40,684 bases of DNA from Alphaproteobacteria bacterium (GTDB taxonomy: Bacteria > Pseudomonadota > Alphaproteobacteria > Caedimonadales > UBA9215). The stretch lies in the NCBI GenBank assembly GCA_024281375.1, contig JAJSAD010000075.1, positions 1 to 40,684 on the forward strand, written 5' to 3'. The notes under the pieces are model-generated. The model saw only the letters and a program-made list of their open reading frames with translations. It searched no databases and was not told the DNA's origin. A program made the position numbers and the translations under genes. This document shows positions 32,336 through 40,129 of this stretch, piece by piece (the stretch's first letter is position 1; each line of letters begins with the position of its first letter).

Positions 32336-33325
32336 TTAATTAATATTTTTGCCAAAACGGGCCTGAGATTTTTTCCTCATTTTTTCTGAAATCCGAGCAA
32401 AAAATTCGGTTTTCCCTGTTAAGGTCACCATGAGATTTCCAAAAAGCATTAAAATAATACCAAGAATAGCATAACTAGACCATTGATAATCTTCAAAAAT
32501 TTCTGAAATAACAAGGGCAACGACAGGAATCAGAACCATGGGATACCCAGCTTTATCAGGGCCCAGACGCCCAAGGACTGTTAAATAACACCCAAAAGTG
32601 ATGATAGAACCAAAAATAGCAAGATAAAAGAGGGACCAAACATAGGTAAAAGAAGTATCAAACAGGAGGCTCTTTCCCATTAAAAGGGCAACTATCAAAC
32701 TGATGAGCCCTCCATATCCCATGCTGTAGGCATTGGCTTCCATAATACGTGCCCCTTTGACTTGGCTTTTCATGGAAGCAATATTACCAAAGGAGCCAAT
32801 GAGACCAGCAAGGATAGCAAGACCCATTCCCAAAAGAATCGTACTGTTGCTTGTATCGAGGTCTTGTAGTTCCGGTAAAAAAATGAGAGTGAGGCCCCCA
32901 AGACCAAGACAAGCCCCAAAAAGAGTTAAGAGAGATATTTTCTTTTTAAAAAAAATAGCAGCATTAAAAATATTAAAAAGAACCATGGTAGAAAAAAGAA
33001 TAGAGTTTAAGCCAGAAGGAATCATCCCACCAGCATGGTAAGCGCAGAAATATCCCACACTATAAAGGCTGATACCCTTAAGGATAAAGATTTTATGGTG
33101 ATCTACGGAAAAAGAGAGATTCTTGTTGCGCTTCCAACTCCAGGCAAATAAAACAAGGGAAGCAAGGCCAAAACGATAGGCAATGGACATTTCAGGGGCC
33201 ACAACACCCAGTTGTAATTTGAGGATGTACCAAGTGCTCCCCCAAATGCCAATGGCAAAAACATAGAGCATAGGGGTGGACAAAATAAACTTCTGAAAAG
33301 CAGAATGATCATCCTGTATTTTCAT
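32336..33325 (-). CDS. EamA/DMT-superfamily transporter, second
   Basis: A 329-residue, ten-helix transporter. The first EamA repeat opens with YVFAIGIWGSTWYILKLQLG, the typical 'lf-ia-iwGs-f---k' entry, and APEMSIAYRFGLASLVL; the second includes MGLAILAGLIGSFGNIASMK and LFYLAIFGSIITFGCYLTVL, with ALVISEIFEDYQW as the LGE-like phrase. It is only distantly like the other EamA protein at 26244, so not a recent duplicate. The cargo is unknown. GGAAAGC precedes the ATG. It ends 133 nt to the right of the start of the candidate small RNA. Confidence 0.87.
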   Translation of the reverse strand: MKIQDDHSAFQKFILSTPMLYVFAIGIWGSTWYILKLQLGVVAPEMSIAYRFGLASLVLFAWSWKRNKNLSFSVDHHKIFILKGISLYSVGYFCAYHAGGMIPSGLNSILFSTMVLFNIFNAAIFFKKKISLLTLFGACLGLGGLTLIFLPELQDLDTSNSTILLGMGLAILAGLIGSFGNIASMKSQVKGARIMEANAYSMGYGGLISLIVALLMGKSLLFDTSFTYVWSLFYLAIFGSIITFGCYLTVLGRLGPDKAGYPMVLIPVVALVISEIFEDYQWSSYAILGIILMLFGNLMVTLTGKTEFFARISEKMRKKSQARFGKNIN

Positions 33326-33346
33326 TATGCTTTCCTTTTTGACATT

Positions 33347-34300
33347 TTAAGCGCTTTCTTTAAGGTTTGCGACGGATTGAGTTAATTCAGGGAGAATATC
33401 AAAAAGATCTCCCACTAAGCCATAATCGGCAACTTGGAAAATAGGAGCGTCTTCATCATTATTAATGGCAACAATGACTTTGCTCTCTTTCATACCCGCG
33501 AGATGTTGAATAGCCCCGGAAATTCCCACAGCAATATAAAGATCAGGAGCAACAACCTTACCCGTTTGGCCAACTTGGTAGTCATTGGGGACATAACCAG
33601 CATCAACGGCAGCCCTTGACGCGCCAATGGCTCCCCCTAGATGATCTGCGAGGTCTTCCAGCATTTTAAAGTTTTTGCCATTTTGAAGGCCTCGCCCACC
33701 AGAAATAACGACTCTTGCAGAGGTGAGTTCAGGACGGTCCGATTTATTTTCGTCAAGTTTGATGAAGCTTGAAAGCGTGGGTAAAGAGGGGATAGATAAA
33801 TCCTCTATACGGGCATTCCCGCCACTGGTATTAGCCTTGTCAAAGGCTGTTGAGCGAATAGTCATGACCTTAATAGCATCCAAAGATTCAACAGTAGCAA
33901 TAGCATTACCCGCATAAATAGGACGCTTAAAAGTGCTCACATTATCAACGGCAATGACATCGGACAATTGTCCCACATCTAATTGAGCCGCCAAACGCGG
34001 TAGAAGGTTTTTGCCAAAGGTCGTTGCAGATGCTAAAATATGAGAATAGTTTTTCGCAATAGCATTCAGCACTTCTGTATAAGTTTCCGCTAATGGGTGC
34101 GCCAAAGCCTCACTTTCAGCTATCAAAACTTTTGAAACACCTTGAACACTTGCTGCATTTTGAGCCGCAGCCTTACAGTTATTTCCCAGCACACACACAT
34201 GAATATCAGCGTTATCGATTGCCGCTGCTGCTGTAATCGTCGAGAGAGTTGCCGGTGTGAGGGTTTGAGTATTATGTTCTGCAATAATAAGAATAGACAT
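33347..34300 (-). CDS. etfA: Electron transfer flavoprotein alpha subunit
   Basis: A 317-residue FAD-binding subunit that accepts electrons from acyl-CoA and other dehydrogenases and passes them to the quinone pool through ETF-QO. The N-terminal domain (ILIIAEHNTQTLTPATLSTI, LASATTFGKNLLPRLAAQLD) is followed by the FAD domain VVISGGRGLQNGKNFKMLED, GASRAAVDAGYVPND, QVGQTGKVVAPDLYIAVGIS and INNDEDAPIFQVADYGLVGD, all at the expected places. The ATG overlaps the etfB stop by 1 nt. Confidence 0.97.
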   Translation of the reverse strand: MSILIIAEHNTQTLTPATLSTITAAAAIDNADIHVCVLGNNCKAAAQNAASVQGVSKVLIAESEALAHPLAETYTEVLNAIAKNYSHILASATTFGKNLLPRLAAQLDVGQLSDVIAVDNVSTFKRPIYAGNAIATVESLDAIKVMTIRSTAFDKANTSGGNARIEDLSIPSLPTLSSFIKLDENKSDRPELTSARVVISGGRGLQNGKNFKMLEDLADHLGGAIGASRAAVDAGYVPNDYQVGQTGKVVAPDLYIAVGISGAIQHLAGMKESKVIVAINNDEDAPIFQVADYGLVGDLFDILPELTQSVANLKESA

Positions 34301-35049
34301 TAGATTACCTTTGCATCGTTGCGAAGACAGTTGATAAGTTCTTGAACGTCTTTGACCTTGCGGCCTCCTTGACGCACAGGAGGTTCAGAGACGTTGAGGG
34401 TCTTTTGAGTACAGGAAATCTTAATACCAAGGTCATCCATTGACAGCGTTTCAAGGGGCTTTTGTTTGGCCTTCATGATATTGGGGAGCTTTGGATAGCG
34501 CGGTGTATTGAGACGTAAATCCGTTGTCAAAACAGTCGGCAGAGTGCAAGAAATCGTCTCGAGGCCCCCATCAATTTCTCGGGTGACCGTTGCTTTATCA
34601 GAGCCAATGTCAATTTTTGACGCAAAAGTACCTTGGGACCAATTGAGGAGGCTTGCTAACATCTGGCCCGTTTGATTACAATCATCATCAATAGCTTGCT
34701 TGCCCATAAGGACAAAATGAGGAGACTCTTTTTCGCAAAGAGCCTTGACTATTTTAGCGGCCCCGAGGGGTTGAATTTCATCGCTTGTTTCAATAAGAAC
34801 ACCTCGATCAGCGCCAAGGGCAAGGGCAGAGCGAATGACTTCCTGAGAAGATTTTTCCCCAATGGAAACCACAACAATCTCACTAACTTTCCCAGATTCT
34901 TTAAGACGTACTGCTTCCTCAACGGCTATTTCATCAAAGGGGTTCATAGACATTTTGACATTACTGAGATCAACCCCTGATTCATCGGATTTGACACGCG
35001 CTTTAATGTTGTAATCGAGAACACGTTTAACGCAAACAAGTGCTTTCAT
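34300..35049 (-). CDS. etfB: Electron transfer flavoprotein beta subunit
   Basis: A 249-residue partner of EtfA, carrying AMP. It starts MKALVCVKRVLDYNIKARVK, followed by SMNPFDEIAVEEAVRLKE, VVSIGEKSSQEVIRSALALG, LMGKQAIDDDCNQTGQMLAS (nucleotide loop) and the beta signature TREIDGGLETISCTLPTVLT with DLRLNTPRYPKLPNIMKAKQ. AGGGTAGG precedes the ATG. It leads the etfBA pair; the upstream PduO gene ends 32 nt away, so all three may be co-transcribed. Confidence 0.97.
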   Translation of the reverse strand: MKALVCVKRVLDYNIKARVKSDESGVDLSNVKMSMNPFDEIAVEEAVRLKESGKVSEIVVVSIGEKSSQEVIRSALALGADRGVLIETSDEIQPLGAAKIVKALCEKESPHFVLMGKQAIDDDCNQTGQMLASLLNWSQGTFASKIDIGSDKATVTREIDGGLETISCTLPTVLTTDLRLNTPRYPKLPNIMKAKQKPLETLSMDDLGIKISCTQKTLNVSEPPVRQGGRKVKDVQELINCLRNDAKVI

Positions 35050-35081
35050 AACCTACCCTAATTTTATTTCTATATCCTGTA

Positions 35082-35669
35082 TCATTGGCTCTTTCCAAGT
35101 TTTTTGTCAAGGTGCTTCGCACCCCCCGGGATCCAAAGCACATCCCCATCGTGCTTTTGATTTTCATAACGTGCTAGAACAAAAAAAAGGTCAGACAAAC
35201 GGTTAAGATATTGAAGAATAAAGATATTGATATCCTCTTGTTGCCTTAAGGTACAAACGTCTCGTTCAGCACGTCTTGCAACGGTTCGAGAAAAATGGAG
35301 GGCAGCACTTGTTTTACTTCCGCCGGGTAAAACAAAAGATTTTAGAGTTTCTAATGCTTTATTATAAAAATCAATCTGTTCTTCTAAGTATTGCACATAA
35401 AGGGATGTGATTTGCAGGGCACCCTCAGGCTTAGAATCTTCAGGAAAACACAAGTCACCTCCCATATCAAACAAGTCATTTTGGATTTTTTGCAAAAGAG
35501 TTTTGAGATCCGGAGAATCCCCTAAAATCAAACCAATAGAGGCATTTAACTCATCAATGGCCCCAATAGCATGCAGTCGAGACTCATTTTTAAGGACGCG
35601 CTTCCCATTCCCAAGAGAAGTTTTTCCTTTATCGCCACTTTTTGTATAAATCCTAGATAATAAAACCAC
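35082..35669 (-). CDS. PduO-type cob(I)alamin adenosyltransferase
   Basis: A 195-residue enzyme that adenosylates cob(I)alamin to give coenzyme B12. It carries YTKSGDKGKTSLGNGKRVLK (ATP-binding N-terminus), AIGAIDELNASIGLI, FVLPGGSKTSAALHFSRTVA with RRAERDV, and YLNRLSDLFFVLARYEN, all family hallmarks. The start is GTG at 35669, with AAGGAAAAAATT before it. In Alphaproteobacteria it commonly lies beside etfBA, as here. Its product may serve methylmalonyl-CoA mutase; no B12-dependent gene is in the window. Confidence 0.94.
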   Translation of the reverse strand: MVLLSRIYTKSGDKGKTSLGNGKRVLKNESRLHAIGAIDELNASIGLILGDSPDLKTLLQKIQNDLFDMGGDLCFPEDSKPEGALQITSLYVQYLEEQIDFYNKALETLKSFVLPGGSKTSAALHFSRTVARRAERDVCTLRQQEDINIFILQYLNRLSDLFFVLARYENQKHDGDVLWIPGGAKHLDKKLGKSQ

Positions 35670-35765
35670 AATTTTTTCCTTTTTTTTATTTTGTTCACTT
35701 ATTGTTAACCTTTTCGTCCCTAATGTAAAAATAAAACGATAATCTCAAAAGTGGAGAAAATGATC

Positions 35766-36152
35766 ATGGCCGTAAATAAAGATATGCCTATCCTTGTGGT
35801 GGATGATTTTAATACCATGCGCCGTATTGTGCGTTCTTTATTAAAGCAACTGGGTTTTAATAACGTCGATGAAGCCGTTGATGGAGACGATGCCTTTGCG
35901 AAAATTACCTCTAAGGAGTATTCTCTCGTCTTATCGGATTGGAATATGGAGCCTAAGTCTGGCATTGAACTTTTACGGGATGTTCGTAAAAATGAACAAT
36001 ATAAGGATATACCTTTTATTCTGATTACAGCGGAAAGTAAGGTTGAAAATATTGTCGAAGCTAAAAAAGCTGGTGTGAACCAATATATTGTTAAGCCCTT
36101 TAATGCAAAAACTTTAAAAGAAAAACTTAGCACCGTCATTGGTGACTTTTAA
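35766..36152 (+). CDS. cheY: CheY-family response regulator
   Basis: A 128-residue single receiver domain. Key residues: VVDDF acidic pair near residues 11-12, phospho-acceptor Asp in VLSDWNMEPKSGIELL (DWNM is characteristic of CheY), the Thr in ILITAES, and Lys in QYIVKPFNAKTLKEKL. It fits the flagellar-motor CheY rather than a DNA-binding regulator. The start at 35766 (MAVNKDMP) is chosen because GTGGAG lies 9-10 nt upstream; GTG at 35751 and ATG at 35760 are alternatives. A cheZ-like gene follows 29 nt later. Confidence 0.92.
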   Translation: MAVNKDMPILVVDDFNTMRRIVRSLLKQLGFNNVDEAVDGDDAFAKITSKEYSLVLSDWNMEPKSGIELLRDVRKNEQYKDIPFILITAESKVENIVEAKKAGVNQYIVKPFNAKTLKEKLSTVIGDF

Positions 36153-36181
36153 AATTTAATTTAGAAAGATAAGAGGCTACA

Positions 36182-36844
36182 ATGACTCAAACAGAACCTG
36201 TTCAAAACTTAGACAAATCTGATATAGAGACCCTTGTTGAGAGCAAGCTCAAGTTGGATCCAGGGTGTGGAGATGTGGATCAGGGCATATTTTCAGGTAT
36301 TGCTGCAAAAGTTGCCGCGGAAATCGTTAAAGAGCTTGGGAACAAAGATTCCCAGTTTTTGAAAGAACTCAAAACTATTGTACAATCTATTGATAGCGCA
36401 AAAGATGAAATTGCGGCCATACGCCCAAAAGAGCTTGCAGAAAAAGATTTGCCTGATGCGGCAAATTCCTTAGATATTATTATCCAAACATCAGAGGAGG
36501 CTTGTTCTAATATTTTAGGATGTGCTGAAGAGCTCATGGAAGTTGCGGAATATGTTCCTGCAAAACTTAATGAGCGCCTCATGGAAATCTCGACCAAGCT
36601 TTTTGAATCTAGTAATTTTGATGATTTGAATGGTCAGCGGGTTCGTAAGGTCATTAAGACACTCCATTCCATTGAAGAGCGTCTAAAAGGCCTTCTCTCC
36701 GCCTATGGGGAGACTTACGAAAAAGTAGCTCCTAAAGCAAAAGATGCTAAAAAAACAGGGGATGAAGCCCTCATGAATGGCCCCCAAGATAATGGCGGTG
36801 CCGCCTCTCAAGAAGAAATCGACGCTATTTTAGGTGGTTTCTAG
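36182..36844 (+). CDS. cheZ: CheZ-like CheY phosphatase
   Basis: A 220-residue helical protein. Residues 60-180 form the long four-helix bundle of CheZ, and FDDLNGQRVRKVIKTLHSIE holds the Asp and Gln of the phosphatase site ('DfqDltGQ-i-kv'). The C-terminal QEEIDAILGGF is the CheY-binding peptide, joined by a flexible Ala/Asp-rich linker. CheZ removes phosphate from CheY. It pairs with cheY just upstream; no cheA, receptor or flagellar genes are in view. Confidence 0.88.
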   Translation: MTQTEPVQNLDKSDIETLVESKLKLDPGCGDVDQGIFSGIAAKVAAEIVKELGNKDSQFLKELKTIVQSIDSAKDEIAAIRPKELAEKDLPDAANSLDIIIQTSEEACSNILGCAEELMEVAEYVPAKLNERLMEISTKLFESSNFDDLNGQRVRKVIKTLHSIEERLKGLLSAYGETYEKVAPKAKDAKKTGDEALMNGPQDNGGAASQEEIDAILGGF

Positions 36845-37096
36845 GTCTTACAGGAATTTTTTGAATATCTCACAGGTGCGTACGCTTCCAGAATTCTTTT
36901 CATTTTTCTTATCCAGCATCGCTATATTTAGATCTTTAGAAGAAGACATTCTACTTTTTTTCTCACAGCGGGCGAGGTGGGCGTGTACATTGGTAATTAA
37001 CACCTCAAAGGGGACTATAAATAAAGGACCTCAAAGGATTAATAAATGCTTATGTGTGTCATACTAAAAAAACTATCTTTGTATAGATAAAATAAA
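36845..37096. other. Intergenic stretch, no gene supported
   Basis: This 250-bp gap between cheZ and the terminator at 37097 is AT-rich. It contains a repeated ACCTCAAAGG motif (37001-37010 and 37030-37038 region) and a 33-codon minus-strand frame (36848-36949) without a convincing start site. I see no repeat element of family A or B and no RNA gene. Nothing firm can be called. Confidence 0.5.
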
Positions 37097-37130
37097 GGGC
37101 TGCCAAAAATCCGGGCAGCCCCTTTCTTCT
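37097..37130. terminator. Bidirectional rho-independent terminator
   Basis: GGGCTGCC (37097-37104) pairs with GGCAGCCC (37114-37121). T-rich sequence follows on the plus strand (CTTTCTTCTTTT), and A-rich sequence before it makes a T tail on the minus strand. It can end transcripts coming from cheYZ and from the porin-lipoprotein pair. Confidence 0.85.
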
Positions 37131-37142
37131 TTTATTTCCATT

Positions 37143-37304
37143 CTATATTGAAACATCAAAATAACCTTTTTCGCCAGAAAAAAGCCCTGTGCGATCACTC
37201 ATATCATCCTCGCGAATTTCATCAGGCTTAAAATGGCTACAGCCAGCCTGCAAAAGCAAGACTGACTGTAGGGCAAGAAAGGCCATAAGTTTTAAAGTAC
37301 GCAA
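37143..37304 (-). CDS. Small lipoprotein (53 residues)
   Basis: A short frame on the minus strand from a TTG at 37304 to TAG at 37145-37143. It encodes MRTLKLMAFLALQSVLLLQA then GC, a clean lipoprotein signal with lipobox LQAGC (Cys 22), and a mature part of 32 residues (SHFKPDEIREDDMSDRTGLF, then GEKGYFDVSI). AAGGAGAT (37319-37312) gives a good ribosome binding site 7 nt upstream. It follows the porin stop by 21 nt and precedes the terminator at 37097, so it probably shares the porin transcript. The family is unknown. Confidence 0.72.
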   Translation of the reverse strand: MRTLKLMAFLALQSVLLLQAGCSHFKPDEIREDDMSDRTGLFSGEKGYFDVSI

Positions 37305-37325
37305 AACTTATATCTCCTTTTAAAT

Positions 37326-38720
37326 TTAGAATTTTACGCGCATACCTGACATAACCATGGTGATGTCTTTGTAGCGTGCAGCATTTTTTGCTTCCCCACA
37401 AAGAGTGTAGGTACGTGCCATAAGATAAAGCTCTGTGCCAACACGATCAATATGTTGAACAAGATAGGCACCATATGTTGTTCCTAAGAACTTATCACGG
37501 ATGTTTGCATCAAGATTAGCATCCCGATTGAGGATCATATTCTTATAATAACCATAATCAAGAGCCAGAGCCGTTAGACCTGCTTCAAAGAATTTTTGTT
37601 GATACCCAACCTTACCATAATAAACATGACCATCTGGTGCATTATTAAGGTGCCATGAACGGTGTGTTGCTGCAAACATAACACTTAGACCAATGGGGAA
37701 TAAGACACCTGCAGATCCGCTCCATTGATGGTATTTAGCAGGGGCACCCGCAACAGAAGCAACGGCTGTTCCACCACCCTTATTAGATAAATTACGGAAG
37801 TAAGCGACTTGTGCAGCTATCTTCGTTCCAAGAACTTCAGAAGCATGTTTAAGGGCAACATCCCAATTATCATTACTTCCTTTATAAGAGTGGCTCGTTG
37901 CCAATTTTGTTCCCCAATAGGTGGGCGTATCATATTGCAACCGATCTTCACGGTGATTATCAGCCCCATTAAAGACAGCTTTGACATCAAGAACGGCACC
38001 CGTCACGGCTGTTCCACCACCCGTATAAGCTTTGTTTGCGGCGATAGCACCTGGAGCAGGATTTGTTGCGGGACCATTTTTTGTCGTAAACCATGTTCCG
38101 CCACCCAGTTGACCAACGGCATCACCATTCATAATGGATCCCGTTGCAGACATATCTGTATCACGTGTGACACGAGACCCAGCCATCCAACCATGACCTA
38201 ATGTTACTTTACCCCAGCGTTTGCTATCAAAGAAAACTTCAACAATACGCTTTGAAAAAGAGCTGTTGGTGTCATTTGCGTAATGAACATCTGTATTTTC
38301 TGCACGATTAGAGCGGAGATCCATTTCAAGAACTGCAACAACACGGTTGCCCTCAGATAACTTACCTGTGGCATCAACACGCAAGCGAGAAGAAGCTTCA
38401 TCACTGGGATCAACATGAACAAAGTTTGAATGCGATCCATCATCATGCCACAAAACAGCCCGGTTCACTTGACCAGAAAGCTTAACATTCAGGTTATTAC
38501 CTGTTGTTGCGGCTTCTTTTTCTGTCAGGTTACCCATGGTTTTTTCTTTTGTCTCAAGTTCGTTCACACGCTTCATAAGCATTTCAACTTGAGATTTCAG
38601 AGCGGCATTGCCTTGATCTGTCCTTGGTGTTGCGGCTGATAAGTCTGTTGCAAAGGTTAGTGCTAAAATGGACGCACTCGCAAAAACAGAGGTATTTCTA
38701 AGTGTTAATAAGTTTTTCAT
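37326..38720 (-). CDS. Outer-membrane porin
   Basis: A 464-residue porin. It has a signal peptide (SVFASASILALTFATDLSAA, cut near residue 30), a periplasmic coiled coil (ALKSQVEMLMKRVNELETKE), then repeated antiparallel strands (LNVKLSGQVNRAVLWHDDG, RLRVDATGKLSEGNRVVAVL, KRIVEVFFDSKRWGKVTLGH) and the ending DITMVMSGMRVKF with the terminal Phe required for barrel assembly. The layout is like alphaproteobacterial trimeric porins. GGGAGAAAG precedes the ATG. A small lipoprotein gene follows in the same transcript. It is intact. Confidence 0.9.
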   Translation of the reverse strand: MKNLLTLRNTSVFASASILALTFATDLSAATPRTDQGNAALKSQVEMLMKRVNELETKEKTMGNLTEKEAATTGNNLNVKLSGQVNRAVLWHDDGSHSNFVHVDPSDEASSRLRVDATGKLSEGNRVVAVLEMDLRSNRAENTDVHYANDTNSSFSKRIVEVFFDSKRWGKVTLGHGWMAGSRVTRDTDMSATGSIMNGDAVGQLGGGTWFTTKNGPATNPAPGAIAANKAYTGGGTAVTGAVLDVKAVFNGADNHREDRLQYDTPTYWGTKLATSHSYKGSNDNWDVALKHASEVLGTKIAAQVAYFRNLSNKGGGTAVASVAGAPAKYHQWSGSAGVLFPIGLSVMFAATHRSWHLNNAPDGHVYYGKVGYQQKFFEAGLTALALDYGYYKNMILNRDANLDANIRDKFLGTTYGAYLVQHIDRVGTELYLMARTYTLCGEAKNAARYKDITMVMSGMRVKF

Positions 38721-38865
38721 CTATTCTTTCTCCCTAATATAGATAATTCATCATCTCCTGAGTTAGAGAGGATGCCAACAGAAAAATTTAATTAAATTTA
38801 AATTAATACCGAAACGTTGCAGGAATGCCACACTCCTTTCCCCGTTGGATTTTCATTGATAAAAC

Positions 38866-39014
38866 TATACCCATCCTCTTTCAAACTGTGCCAAGTATCT
38901 TTATTGGCAAAACGGCGACACATCTCAAAATCATAATGTCCTCACGTATGAAGTATACGCTCCGGGAGCTCTGGTCTGGTTTTAAAACCCACACTTCGAA
39001 ATTGAATAGGTATA
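38866..39014. repeat. Repeat family B, copy 3
   Basis: A 149-bp copy in the same orientation as copy 1. It has left end TATACCCATC...CAAACTGTGCC, inner TTATTGGCAAAACGGCGACA and CTCCGGGAGCTCTGGTCTGG, and right end CACACTTCGAAATTGAATAG then GTATA. The rest of this 345-bp gap holds the porin leader (38721-38820) on the minus strand; no gene lies in it. Confidence 0.8.
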
Positions 39015-39065
39015 AGAAAAATATGGCATATGATATAAAGAAAAAAAATTTAAGGTTTGCACGAA

Positions 39066-39866
39066 ATGCTTTCTTATCAACATAGCTACCATGCGGGATG
39101 TCTAGCCGATGTGCATAAACATGCTATTTTAAGCGTCCTCCTAACGGCACTTATTCAAAAAGACCGTCCCTTAAGTTATGTAGAAACCCATGCAGGGCGA
39201 GGGCTTTATGATCTTGAGTCTTCTGAATCTCACAAAACAGGTGAAGCTCAACACGGGATCAAAGCTATCCAACAAGCTGGACTATTTCAAGAAACCCACC
39301 CTTATATGAAAACTCTTTTAAAGATACATAACCGCTATGGAAAAACAATCTATGGAGGATCTCCGGCTATTGCGCGCGCAATTCTACGGCCTCAGGACGA
39401 CCTCTATTTAATGGAGCTACATCCTCAAGAAATCAAGTACCTCCATCGGAATTTTCGAGATAAAAATATCCATATTCATTTTAGAGACGGTTATGAGGGA
39501 GTCCTCGCGATCTCCCCTCCCAAAGCCAAACGAGGCCTTATTTTAATCGATCCAAGCTATGAGGTGAAAACGGAGTATCAGGACTGTGTGGATTTTATTC
39601 AAAAAATTCATCAAAAATGGCCTCAAGCTGTTATTGCTTTGTGGTACCCTATGCTTCCCTCACAGTATTATGATGAGATGATGAAGGCTTTGAACAACCT
39701 ACCCTTCGAAACTGTTGATCACCGTTCTTTTCAATATGCTGAGGCTAGAAAAGATAAGGGACTATTTGGAACGGGGATGTATATTATCAACCCTCCATGG
39801 GGTGTGGCGGCTGACCTAGATGAAATTGATAGCTTGCTAAAGGAATTTATTTCAACGCAAACATAA
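39066..39866 (+). CDS. rlmJ: 23S rRNA (adenine-2030-N6)-methyltransferase
   Basis: About 266 residues. The start at 39066 gives the family opening MLSYQHSYHAGCLADVHKHA ('LsYrHgfHAGN-ADv-KH'). A TTG at 39057 would add three residues and is unlikely. Further features: YVETHAGRGLYDL, YGGSPAIARAIL, LYLMELHPQEIKYL and the catalytic LILIDPSYEVKTEY, where DPSYE stands for the usual DPPYE. It modifies A2030 of 23S rRNA. Its end overlaps the HIG1 gene by 20 nt on the other strand. Confidence 0.94.
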   Translation: MLSYQHSYHAGCLADVHKHAILSVLLTALIQKDRPLSYVETHAGRGLYDLESSESHKTGEAQHGIKAIQQAGLFQETHPYMKTLLKIHNRYGKTIYGGSPAIARAILRPQDDLYLMELHPQEIKYLHRNFRDKNIHIHFRDGYEGVLAISPPKAKRGLILIDPSYEVKTEYQDCVDFIQKIHQKWPQAVIALWYPMLPSQYYDEMMKALNNLPFETVDHRSFQYAEARKDKGLFGTGMYIINPPWGVAADLDEIDSLLKEFISTQT

Positions 39867-40035
39867 TACCCAACAGGATAAGGGCAATAAACTGAAAGCC
39901 AACCCGGAACTGCATCATTTTATTTTGTTTCTCAGGGGGGGTGTCTTTTTGAACCATCCCGATAATCCCAAGGACAAGACTCACGAGAACTGCAAGGGCC
40001 GCAATAATAATTAAAAGAGAAAAAACACTGTTCAT
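39847..40035 (-). CDS. HIG1-domain (twin membrane helix) protein
   Basis: A 62-residue protein with two membrane helices (SLLIIIAALAVLVSLVLGII and VGFQFIALILLGIMFAL) separated by a polar loop ending NKMMQFRVGFQ, which fits the HIG1 motif 'N-lMr-RV--Q'. HIG1 proteins bind respiratory complexes, notably cytochrome oxidase; the role here is inferred. GGAGG precedes the ATG. It overlaps the end of rlmJ tail-to-tail and diverges from parE. Confidence 0.85.
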   Translation of the reverse strand: MNSVFSLLIIIAALAVLVSLVLGIIGMVQKDTPPEKQNKMMQFRVGFQFIALILLGIMFALK

Positions 40036-40129
40036 GGGAGCCTCCGTTTATTTTATTTATAAGCTATGATATACGTATTATGTAATATAGCCAATAGTGC
40101 CCCTTTTTTAGATAAAAGATAAATTTTCT

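Noticed and set aside
26244-33325. The two EamA transporters as a recent duplication
   Set aside because: Their sequences differ throughout and share only superfamily-level motifs.
36848-36949. 33-codon minus-strand frame after cheZ
   Set aside because: It has an ATG but no convincing ribosome binding site, family or signal; only mentioned in the gap entry.
36834-37067. 77-codon plus-strand frame overlapping the end of cheZ
   Set aside because: Start lies inside cheZ, composition is not protein-like, and no ribosome binding site is seen.
38825-39085. 86-codon plus-strand frame before rlmJ
   Set aside because: It runs through repeat B copy 3 and into the rlmJ start, without a ribosome binding site; a repeat by-product.
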